Source: T1SED10-198M sp003554345 [NCBI: Candidatus Sumerlaeota bacterium] (GTDB lineage Bacteria; Sumerlaeota; T1SED10-198M). Taken from it: a DNA stretch of 5,666 bases. The stretch spans positions 1 to 5,666 of the forward strand of contig PWGE01000145.1 in the NCBI GenBank assembly GCA_003554345.1. The letters are read 5' to 3'. A program made the position numbers and the translations under genes. Of the stretch, positions 1 through 5,666 are shown one piece after another; positions within the stretch are counted from its first letter, which is position 1, and the number at the start of each line of letters is the position of its first letter. The notes beneath the pieces were generated by a model. It saw nothing but the letters and a program-made list of their open reading frames with translations, ran no database searches and was not told the DNA's origin.

Positions 1-1153
1 AGGGGAGGTGCTGAGCTTTTCCTTGAAGACCGACAGAGAATTTACTATGCGTAAGTATCAGCAGGACTCCATTGATACCTTTTGTGCCGGAGGGATGGAA
101 CTTGGAGGAAGCGGGGTGATAGTGCTGCCCTGTGGTGCAGGAAAAACCATTGTGGGAATGGGTATAATGGAACGACTTCAAACGTCCACTCTTGTGATTG
201 TCAATAATATTGAGGCTGCTTCTCAGTGGAAGAATGAGTTGCTTCAAAAGAGTACTTTAACCGAAAAAGAAGTGGGTGAATACCACAGCAGTCAGAAAGA
301 AATACGACCGGTGACAATAGCCACCTATAATATAGTGACCTATCGTAAACATAAAGAGGAAGAATTTTTGCACCTGGATTTGTTCGATAAAAGGAACTGG
401 GGGTTGATTGTGTATGATGAGGTTCATCTCTTACCGGCCCCTATTTTTCAAATCAGTGCTTATTTGCAGGCTAAAAGACGTCTCGGCTTGACTGCCACTC
501 TTATACGGGAAGATGGACGGGAAGATGAAGTGTTCAGCCTGATTGGTCCCAAAAAATATGACGTTCCCTGGAAGATCCTGGAACGTCAGGGCTGGATAGC
601 CAAGGCTTACTGTACAGAATATCGCATTCCTTTAACTCCCCGGGCACGTCAGAAATATGTGGTGGCTTCAGATCGGGAAAAGTTTAAAATAGCCTCATGT
701 AACCCTCGCAAAAAAGAGCTTGTCTGGGAAATTATGTGTCGACATGAAGATGACCATATGCTTATAATCGGTCAGTATCTTCAACACCTTAAGGAGATTG
801 CAGAGGAGCATAATCTTCCTCTTATTACCGGAGCCACTTCTCATGGACGCAGAAAAGAATTATATAATAAGTTTCGCCGGGGTGCTATAAATCGGCTTGT
901 GGTTTCAAAAGTGGCAAACTTTTCTATTGATTTGCCTGATGCGAACGTTGCTGTTCAGGTGTCCGGTACATTTGGTTCCCGGCAGGAGGAAGCCCAACGC
1001 CTGGGCCGTATTTTGCGCCCTAAACAGGAAGGGAAACCAGCTGAATTCTACACCATCATCTCCCGAGATACATCAGAACAGATGTTTGGTATGAAAAGAC
1101 AGCTTTTTCTCGTAGAACAGGGATATCGCTATACTATAGAGAATTTTGATTGA
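1..1153 (+). CDS. xpb: XPB/ERCC3-family DNA repair helicase, 5' end outside the window
   Basis: SF2 ATP-dependent DNA helicase/translocase of the XPB (Rad25/ERCC3) family, a cytoplasmic enzyme thought to remodel DNA in nucleotide excision repair. Numbering from the GTG at 8: Walker A PCGAGKT 41-47, motif II DEVH 137-140, motif III LTAT 161-164, then the RED motif R167-E168-D169 typical of XPB. The thumb-like insertion lies near 200-260. The second RecA lobe carries SKVANFSIDLPDA at 300-312 and the arginine-finger motif QRLGRILRPK at 330-339. The tail SRDTSEQMF...RQLFLVEQGYRY is typical of bacterial XPB. Bacterial members are usually about 550-600 residues with an N-terminal domain ahead of the helicase core. 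Only 381 are visible here and the frame stays open to base 2, so about 170-200 residues probably lie upstream. The GTG at 8 is not a credible start: the AGGGGAGG next to it leaves no spacer. The ATG at 47 has no ribosome binding site. Family assignment is very secure; the repair role in bacteria is inferred. Confidence 0.95.
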   Translation, partial: GEVLSFSLKTDREFTMRKYQQDSIDTFCAGGMELGGSGVIVLPCGAGKTIVGMGIMERLQTSTLVIVNNIEAASQWKNELLQKSTLTEKEVGEYHSSQKEIRPVTIATYNIVTYRKHKEEEFLHLDLFDKRNWGLIVYDEVHLLPAPIFQISAYLQAKRRLGLTATLIREDGREDEVFSLIGPKKYDVPWKILERQGWIAKAYCTEYRIPLTPRARQKYVVASDREKFKIASCNPRKKELVWEIMCRHEDDHMLIIGQYLQHLKEIAEEHNLPLITGATSHGRRKELYNKFRRGAINRLVVSKVANFSIDLPDANVAVQVSGTFGSRQEEAQRLGRILRPKQEGKPAEFYTIISRDTSEQMFGMKRQLFLVEQGYRYTIENFD

Positions 1154-1155
1154 CT

Positions 1156-4100
1156 ATGGGATCTGCTTTAAAAGCATATTTAGATTTTCTGCATGACAGT
1201 CATTATGAACTGTCCTCCCAATTCCTTCGGTATTATCCTCAACCATTATTTCTGCCGCGTATTGAAAGAGGTGCCCGTTCTTTTATCGGTGCCCATCTTT
1301 TCCAGGAAAATTCTCGAAATATCTGTGTGGTTCTGCCTGATCAGGACCGTGCAGAAGAGGCCCTGGAAGAATATGCTTTCTATCTCAATATCCAAAAGCT
1401 GAATGATTTTAATCATCCGCTTCTTTATTTTCCGGAAGTGGATTACTTTTCTCTTCTGGAAAAAGGGGAAACGCCGGAAGAAAACGAGGAATTTCTGTTT
1501 TTCTACGAGAAACTTCAGAAAAGGGTGAAAGAGGAGAAGGAATGTCTGATACTTGTTCAGGGAACTGCTTTTGGCCAGAAGTTTCCACTTTCTCTTGAGA
1601 AGGAAGTTCTACCGCTGTGTATTCAGAAAGGGGAAGATCTTGATAATACCTGGTTGCAGCAACAATTGAATCGTCTGGGATATCGACGCGTCAAAACGGT
1701 GTATGAGCCAGGTGAATACTGTGTGAAGGGAAGTATTCTCGATATCTATCCCTATTACAGGCAATCTCCTGTACGGATAGATCTCTGGGGTGATGAGGTG
1801 GAAAGCATCAGGGAGTTTGATATTCATTCCCAGATTTCAGAGGAAGAATTATCGGACACCCTGGAAATTATCCCCTGTTTCAGTCAGAAATTTTTTATAG
1901 ATGAAGAAGGGCGTGCTTCATTAGCCCGCTTGCAGCGCTACTTACCATCGAATACTTTATATCTGATAGAAGAATACGACGCCATTATTCAGAATATGAA
2001 AGACCTGCATGATAATATTTTTGAACTGGAAGAGAAAAGAAATACCAGTGCTCCTGTTTTTCTGAAGGACTTGTATATTAATCACCAGGAGTTAAGAAGG
2101 GAATTGCTCCAAAAAGGGGCTCTTTTTCTGGGTGGTTTTCAGCCGGGACAGGAAGATAAGGTTCTTACGCGTCGAAAATTACGGGTACAGGAAAAAAATG
2201 TCTGGAAAAAGGTGCCGGAAGATATCCATGAATATAAAGGGCTGAGAGACTATCTTCAAACACGAAAAAAGCAGGAAAGTGTGCTCGTAGTTTGTAATCA
2301 TGAATCCCAGAGTTATCGCCTGGCAAAGGTGCTCAGAGAGGATGGGTTGGGAGTGATACAACTCGATAATCCTCAACCTCATCATCGCCCATTTATTGTT
2401 CAGAAAAAGTTTGCCGGTGAAATTGCACTGGCAACGGGATACCTTCATCACGGTTTTTACTGTGCTTCTACAGATAGTATGGTGATCTCCGACAGGGAAA
2501 TATTTGGCCGCTACCAACGGGAACGCATGTTGAAAGTCACGCCCCAAAAAGGAAGACTTGTCAGAGAGTTCAGTGAACTTTCAGAAGGTGATTATGTTGT
2601 TCACCTGGAATTTGGGATAGGAATATTCAGGGGCCTGGTTCAGGAAACCATTGACAGGACTACCCAGGAATTTATAAAGCTGGAATATGCCGGTGGTGAT
2701 GAAGTGTATGTGCCTGTCATGGATCTCAATAAACTGCAGAAATATGTATCTCCATCTGATGATTACCAGCCCCGGCTGACTAAACTGGGTACCGGGCAAT
2801 GGGATAGACAGAAAAGACGTATCCTTGAAGATGTGGGTGAGACAGCACGCTATCTTGTCCGGTTACAGGCGGAAAGGATGGCAACACCCGGCTATGCTTT
2901 TGGACCGGACGACCATTTGCAACAGGAATTTGAAGGGGCTTTTATATATGATGAAACCCCTGATCAGCTTCAGGCCATAAGGGAAGTGAAAGAAGATATG
3001 GAACAACCCCACCCTATGGAGCGACTTCTCTGTGGAGATGTGGGATTTGGCAAAACAGAAGTAGCAATGAGGGCAGCTTTCAAATGCTGTAATGATGGTA
3101 AACAGGTTGCTATGCTGGCTCCTACAACGGTGCTCGCTCATCAGCATTACTTAACCTTTCAGGAACGCTTTCGTTTTTTTTCTGTGAATATCTCCCTCCT
3201 CAGTGGCTTGCAATCTCCTGTTCAGCAAAAAAAAGTGGTGAAAGATATTCTTGAACACCGGACAGATATTGTAATCGGAACCCATCGCCTCTTATCGGAT
3301 GATGTGCAATTTGCTGATTTAGGGTTACTGGTGATTGATGAAGAACAAAGATTTGGAGTTCGGCAGAAAGAAAAATTAAAAAAGCTCAAAACAAATATGG
3401 ATATCCTTTACTTGAGTGCTACCCCCATTCCCCGCACCCTGTATATGGCATTACAGAATTTCAAGGATATAAGCTTGATTCAGACTCCGCCTGTCAATCG
3501 TCTCTCCATTCTTTCCCGCGTTTATTACTGGAATGAAGAGATAGTAAAATCGGCGGTATTACGGGAAGTTTACCGCGGGGGACAGGTTTATTATCTGTAT
3601 AATCGTGTTGAAAAGATAGCCGTTCGGGTGGAGTATCTTCGAAAACTGCTGCCAGACGTGAAGATAGAGTATTTGCATGCTAAAATGAGCAAGCAGAAGA
3701 TTCAGGATATTATGTTGCGGTTTATTCGAGGAGAATTTCAGGTGTTGGTGGCTACTACCATTATTGAAAATGGGCTGGATATCCCCAATGTTAACACGTT
3801 GATTGTGGAAGGAGCGGAAAAGTTTGGGCTGGCACAGCTGTACCAGATAAGAGGACGTATAGGTCGCCGTCATACCCAGGCTTTTGCGTATTTCTTTATC
3901 ATGACAAGAAATCCTACTATGAGAGCGCGTCAGAGATTGGAAGTCATTCGACAGATTGATCATCTGGGTTCAGGGTTGGAAATAGCCCACAAAGATATGC
4001 AAATCAGGGGGGTTGGGTCCCTTTTGGGGAAAAATCAGCATGGAAATATGCTGCAGATTGGTGTGGAAACCTATGCAGATTTACTCCGCCGTGAAATGCA

Positions 4101-4560
4101 AAAAATGCGGCATAAACGGCCGGAACTTGACTTGCAGGTTTCCATTTCCTGGAATAAACCTTCTTTTATTCCTCACTCTTATATTGAAGATGATATTGAA
4201 CGATATAGCCTCTATAAAAGAATCTCCCAGGTGGAAAATATTAAACAGCTTAAACGCCTTCACCGGGAACTCAAAGACCGCTACGGGTCTCCCCCCCGGG
4301 AGGTAAAAAATCTTCTCCTGCTTTCACAATTGAAATATTCCTGTAAAAAAGCTCTCATTACCTCCTTTCACTATGATCACTCCTTCTTAACATTAGAGTT
4401 TTTGCAGGATAATTCTCCGGAAAAACTGCGTAATTTTGAAAAGAAATACTCTCAATATGTTCAATTAATAAAAGTATGGAATTTGAAACATTTTCGTATT
4501 AAATTAAAGCCAGTACCGGGACACCTTTTGTTAAAAATGGTTCAATACTTTATATCATGA
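1156..4560 (+). CDS. mfd: Transcription-repair coupling factor Mfd, complete
   Basis: Mfd recognises RNA polymerase stalled at a lesion, pushes it forward or off DNA by ATP-driven translocation, and recruits UvrA. At 1134 residues it has the normal family length. Domains in order from the ATG at 1156: a UvrB-like module at about 15-340, including GEYCVKGSILDIYP at 186-199; D3, ending in SDREIFG near 445-451; the CarD-like RNA polymerase interaction domain at about 474-540 (EGDYVVHLEFGIGIF, then YVPVMDLNKLQKY); the RecG-like motor with Walker A GDVGFGKT 627-634, DEEQRFG 728-734, SATPIPRT 754-761, motif V TTIIENGLDIP 867-877 and motif VI QIRGRIGR 897-904; and the C-terminal TRCF/D7 domain at about 985-1095 (ERYSLYKRIS, RYGSPP). 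All key ATPase residues are intact. The start is uncertain by two codons: an in-frame TTG at 1150 overlaps the xpb stop (TTGA) and sits better behind a weak AGAGAA. Both starts imply coupling to xpb. Confidence 0.97.
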   Translation: MGSALKAYLDFLHDSHYELSSQFLRYYPQPLFLPRIERGARSFIGAHLFQENSRNICVVLPDQDRAEEALEEYAFYLNIQKLNDFNHPLLYFPEVDYFSLLEKGETPEENEEFLFFYEKLQKRVKEEKECLILVQGTAFGQKFPLSLEKEVLPLCIQKGEDLDNTWLQQQLNRLGYRRVKTVYEPGEYCVKGSILDIYPYYRQSPVRIDLWGDEVESIREFDIHSQISEEELSDTLEIIPCFSQKFFIDEEGRASLARLQRYLPSNTLYLIEEYDAIIQNMKDLHDNIFELEEKRNTSAPVFLKDLYINHQELRRELLQKGALFLGGFQPGQEDKVLTRRKLRVQEKNVWKKVPEDIHEYKGLRDYLQTRKKQESVLVVCNHESQSYRLAKVLREDGLGVIQLDNPQPHHRPFIVQKKFAGEIALATGYLHHGFYCASTDSMVISDREIFGRYQRERMLKVTPQKGRLVREFSELSEGDYVVHLEFGIGIFRGLVQETIDRTTQEFIKLEYAGGDEVYVPVMDLNKLQKYVSPSDDYQPRLTKLGTGQWDRQKRRILEDVGETARYLVRLQAERMATPGYAFGPDDHLQQEFEGAFIYDETPDQLQAIREVKEDMEQPHPMERLLCGDVGFGKTEVAMRAAFKCCNDGKQVAMLAPTTVLAHQHYLTFQERFRFFSVNISLLSGLQSPVQQKKVVKDILEHRTDIVIGTHRLLSDDVQFADLGLLVIDEEQRFGVRQKEKLKKLKTNMDILYLSATPIPRTLYMALQNFKDISLIQTPPVNRLSILSRVYYWNEEIVKSAVLREVYRGGQVYYLYNRVEKIAVRVEYLRKLLPDVKIEYLHAKMSKQKIQDIMLRFIRGEFQVLVATTIIENGLDIPNVNTLIVEGAEKFGLAQLYQIRGRIGRRHTQAFAYFFIMTRNPTMRARQRLEVIRQIDHLGSGLEIAHKDMQIRGVGSLLGKNQHGNMLQIGVETYADLLRREMQKMRHKRPELDLQVSISWNKPSFIPHSYIEDDIERYSLYKRISQVENIKQLKRLHRELKDRYGSPPREVKNLLLLSQLKYSCKKALITSFHYDHSFLTLEFLQDNSPEKLRNFEKKYSQYVQLIKVWNLKHFRIKLKPVPGHLLLKMVQYFIS

Positions 4561-4562
4561 AA

Positions 4563-4576
4563 AAGGAATTCCCTTG
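4563..4576 (+). promoter_or_regulatory. Ribosome binding site and TTG start of the DUF3307 gene
   Basis: AAGGA at 4563-4567 lies six bases before the TTG at 4574-4576 and decides this non-ATG start. The segment AAGG-AATTC-CCTT (4563-4575) can form a short 4-bp hairpin pairing the Shine-Dalgarno bases with the region just before and at the start codon. Such a weak stem could at most modestly lower initiation. Confidence 0.6.
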
Positions 4577-5335
4577 ATATTCTTTTTTTTAAGATTTTCT
4601 CTTGCTCATATGCTGGCTGATTTCCCTCTCCAGACTGATTATATATTCAGGTTGAAATCCGAAAAATCCTTGGGTACTCTTCCTCATATTCTCATACATA
4701 TGGTGGTAATGGTTTTTTTTCTTCTTCCTTTTATCAATTCCTGGCGCACCATAGGCGCTATTATTTTTATCAGTGTTTTCCATATGCTTTCTGACACAAA
4801 AAAAATGGATGTAACCAGAATAATAAAGCAGAAGGGTAATACAGCCTACAGTCAACTTCTCTATTTTGGAGTCGATCAAGCTATCCATTTCATTACTATT
4901 ATTCTGGCAGTAACCCTGTTTTATTACCCGGATTACTACCTCACGCCTTTACCGATATACCCTGAACCAGTAATGTCGTTTTACTTGAGTAATACCCCCA
5001 TCATAATCCTTATATTTATAATTTTTGGCATGTATGGAACACCAGCAGTTGCTTTTATAGTAAGCGGACTCTTTTTTACACCCGATCAGGTATCCTTTAA
5101 GGAATCCTGGAAAAACGAGATTTTACAAAAGATATATCGTTTATTGTTAATGGTTTTGTTCCTTCTGCCGGGTAACTATGTGTATTTTGCCTTTATTCCG
5201 CTCATTTTAAATATAACCTATGTCTGTCGGGGAAAGCATAAAAAATCCTATGTGTTTTTCAAAGATGTTGTGGCGACCATGTTAACCCTCATACTGGCCG
5301 CCTTATTGCGGTTTGTGTGTCATCACTACTGTTAG
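4574..5335 (+). CDS. DUF3307-family integral membrane protein of unknown function
   Basis: Multi-pass membrane protein of 253 residues that matches my recollection of DUF3307: an N-terminal H-x3-D-F-x2-Q signature (H12, D16, F17, Q20), then paired histidines H38 and H42, H70-x3-D74 followed by K76-K77, and D101-Q102-x2-H105. These polar residues sit in or beside hydrophobic segments, so a metal or polar-ligand site within the membrane is conceivable. Hydrophobic stretches lie near 2-15, 36-54, 58-72, 100-117, 136-168, 187-217 and 231-248, giving roughly six or seven membrane segments. The start is TTG at 4574, six bases after AAGGA at 4563-4567. There is no ATG/GTG upstream in frame after the stop at 4532, and the next ATG (codon 13) would cut off H12. 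The gene begins 13 bases after the mfd stop, so it is probably cotranscribed. The biochemical role is unknown; the family call rests on motif pattern only, and residues beyond about 120 are not recognisable. Confidence 0.8.
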   Translation: MIFFFLRFSLAHMLADFPLQTDYIFRLKSEKSLGTLPHILIHMVVMVFFLLPFINSWRTIGAIIFISVFHMLSDTKKMDVTRIIKQKGNTAYSQLLYFGVDQAIHFITIILAVTLFYYPDYYLTPLPIYPEPVMSFYLSNTPIIILIFIIFGMYGTPAVAFIVSGLFFTPDQVSFKESWKNEILQKIYRLLLMVLFLLPGNYVYFAFIPLILNITYVCRGKHKKSYVFFKDVVATMLTLILAALLRFVCHHYC

Positions 5336-5359
5336 GAATGGCTTATTCTATGAATAATT

Positions 5360-5387
5360 TTGAATTTAGAAAGAATGTTGCTATAAT
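5360..5387 (+). promoter_or_regulatory. Predicted sigma70-type promoter P1 (extended -10) for tRNA-Thr-tuf
   Basis: TTGAAT at 5360-5365 (4 of 6 to the -35 consensus) lies 16 bases from a perfect TATAAT at 5382-5387. The -10 is preceded by TG and one base (TGC at 5379-5381), making an extended -10. The sequence upstream, 5342-5370, is very AT-rich and could act as an UP element. Transcription would begin near 5394, giving a leader of about 87 bases before the mature tRNA. It lies wholly in the intergenic region on the same strand as the tRNA. Confidence 0.6.
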
Positions 5388-5432
5388 ATTTCTTCAAACA
5401 ATATGAAGCTTGTAGTTTTCCCTGCCTTGGGC

Positions 5433-5462
5433 TTGACAATCTGACAAAACATGGTTTATTCT
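5433..5462 (+). promoter_or_regulatory. Predicted sigma70-type promoter P2 for tRNA-Thr-tuf
   Basis: A perfect TTGACA at 5433-5438 is followed by two candidate -10 elements: TATTCT at 5457-5462 (18-base spacer, keeps the important TA...T) or TTTATT at 5455-5460 (16-base spacer). The start would fall near 5468-5470, about a dozen bases before the mature tRNA 5' end. The -10 region lies inside a CTGACA/TGTCAG inverted repeat. Confidence 0.6.
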
Positions 5463-5467
5463 GTCAG
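5441..5467. repeat. Short inverted repeat CTGACA / TGTCAG around the P2 -10 region
   Basis: The arms CTGACA (5441-5446) and TGTCAG (5462-5467) are perfect reverse complements separated by 15 bases, with arm centres 21 bp apart, about two helical turns. The left arm also nearly repeats the TTGACA -35 eight bases upstream. The position fits an operator for a dimeric regulator, but 6-bp arms can arise by chance. Confidence 0.35.
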
Positions 5468-5480
5468 TTAAATAATAGTT

Positions 5481-5556
5481 GCCCACGTAGCTCAGCAGGT
5501 AGAGCACATGCATGGTAAGCATGGGGTCACCGGTTCAACTCCGGTCGTGGGCTCCA
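5481..5556 (+). tRNA. trnT: tRNA-Thr, anticodon GGU
   Basis: Complete cloverleaf that would read ACC and ACU threonine codons. The acceptor stem GCCCACG (5481-5487) pairs with CGTGGGC (5546-5552) in seven base pairs. The D stem is GCTC/GAGC (5490-5493 with 5502-5505). The anticodon stem CATGC/GCATG (5507-5511 with 5519-5523) closes the loop ATGGTAA, placing GGT at 5514-5516. The variable loop is GGGTC and the T stem ACCGG/CCGGT encloses TTCAACT. The discriminator is U (T5553) and CCA is encoded at 5554-5556. With no terminator after it and tuf 33 bases away, the tRNA is probably processed from a tRNA-tuf transcript driven by the promoters just upstream. Confidence 0.97.
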
Positions 5557-5575
5557 GGTCATAAATTCAAAAGTG

Positions 5576-5581
5576 AAGGAG
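5576..5581 (+). promoter_or_regulatory. Strong ribosome binding site of tuf
   Basis: AAGGAG is followed by eight bases and then the ATG at 5590. It sits in the purine-rich run GAAGGAGAGAG, as expected for a very highly expressed gene, and is clearly stronger than the sites before mfd or the DUF3307 gene. Confidence 0.85.
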
Positions 5582-5589
5582 AGAGAAAA

Positions 5590-5666
5590 ATGGCAAAAGA
5601 GAAGTTTCAACGTACAAAACCGCACGTTAACATTGGAACCATCGGGCATGTGGATCATGGGAAGAC
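5590..5666 (+). CDS. tuf: Elongation factor Tu, N-terminal fragment cut by the window end
   Basis: EF-Tu is the GTPase that delivers aminoacyl-tRNA to the ribosomal A site. Twenty-five whole codons and two bases of the next are visible, reading [14 protein letters not shown] and then [11 protein letters not shown]. The last part is the G1/P-loop GHVDHGK(T) that binds GTP phosphates, starting at residue 19, exactly as in other EF-Tu proteins (full length about 395 residues). The basic, family-typical N-terminus KFxRTKPHVN separates it from other translational GTPases. The start is fixed by a strong ribosome binding site. It follows tRNA-Thr(GGU) without an intervening promoter or terminator, so the two are likely cotranscribed. 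In many bacteria, spirochaetes included, tuf stands next to ribosomal protein genes; whether that holds here lies outside the window. Confidence 0.97.
   Translation, partial: MAKEKFQRTKPHVNIGTIGHVDHGK

Larger units (their letters stand above)
5336..5480 (+). other. Intergenic region between the repair operon and tRNA-Thr-tuf
   Basis: This 145-base AT-rich stretch holds the two predicted promoters and the inverted repeat. I see no convincing intrinsic terminator for the upstream operon: the only stem, CTTCA/TGAAG at 5392-5396 and 5404-5408, has five base pairs and no following T run. Readthrough from the mfd operon into tRNA-Thr-tuf, or Rho-dependent ending, is therefore possible. Confidence 0.6.

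Noticed and set aside
8-1153. GTG at 8 as the true start of the helicase gene
   Set aside because: The frame is open to the window edge, the AGGGGAGG abuts the GTG without a spacer, and XPB proteins need an N-terminal domain that would be missing. A gene cut by the window is the simpler reading.
4291-4297. C7 run in mfd as a sign of a frameshift
   Set aside because: The reading frame carries the conserved RYGSPP motif straight through the run and continues in frame to the normal C-terminus.
4013-4306. A 97-codon + strand frame inside the 3' part of mfd
   Set aside because: It is an alternative frame of the conserved mfd D7 region and shows no protein family features; mfd itself is continuous there, so it is not a frameshifted fragment.
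4563-4590. Possible terminator after mfd: short AAGG/CCTT stem followed by T8
   Set aside because: The stem has only four base pairs, and the T run lies ten or so bases beyond it, inside the next coding sequence. It is unlikely to stop transcription.
1609-4888. Minus-strand open frames of 60 to 134 codons opposite mfd and the DUF3307 gene
   Set aside because: They lie antisense to well-conserved coding sequence, lack recognisable domains or ribosome binding sites, and have unlikely residue composition.
5392-5408. CTTCA/TGAAG stem as terminator of the repair operon
   Set aside because: Five base pairs with a seven-base loop, mostly A-T, and no T run directly after it.
5441-5475. A third promoter using CTGACA at 5441 as -35
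   Set aside because: No acceptable -10 lies 16-18 bases downstream; the AT-rich AAATAAT further on is too far away and would start transcription at or inside the tRNA.

Overview
The window looks like a bacterial chromosome segment of moderate, slightly AT-leaning composition. All genes lie on the + strand and are tightly packed. The best guess for the source is a spirochaete or a relative. Three things point that way: a bacterial XPB/ERCC3-type helicase (a family with patchy bacterial distribution, well represented in spirochaetes and actinobacteria), a composition too AT-rich for typical actinobacteria, and an EF-Tu N-terminus starting MAKEKF. This assignment is an inference, not something the sequence proves.

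Layout. Positions 1-1153 hold the C-terminal two thirds of an XPB-family DNA repair helicase whose 5' end lies outside the window. It abuts or overlaps mfd (about 1150/1156-4560), the complete transcription-repair coupling factor. Thirteen bases later a DUF3307-type integral membrane protein begins with TTG (4574-5335). These three genes look like one transcription unit. A 145-base intergenic region (5336-5480) follows. It carries two promoter-like elements, one with an extended -10 (TGCTATAAT) and one with a perfect TTGACA -35, plus a short operator-like inverted repeat. Then come a complete tRNA-Thr(GGU) with encoded CCA (5481-5556) and, 33 bases on, the first 25 codons of tuf (EF-Tu) with a strong ribosome binding site. 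The window ends inside the EF-Tu P-loop.

How the genes relate. XPB and Mfd are both SF2 motors linked to nucleotide excision repair: XPB in the eukaryotic/archaeal style, Mfd in the bacterial transcription-coupled style. Their translationally coupled arrangement is the most interesting feature of the window. The membrane protein has no known repair role and may simply share the transcript. The tRNA-Thr-tuf block is a translation unit with its own promoters; a tRNA-Thr directly ahead of a tuf gene is also known from enterobacteria.

I found no CRISPR array, insertion sequence, phage gene or clearly new system. The minus-strand open frames look like shadows of the + strand genes.
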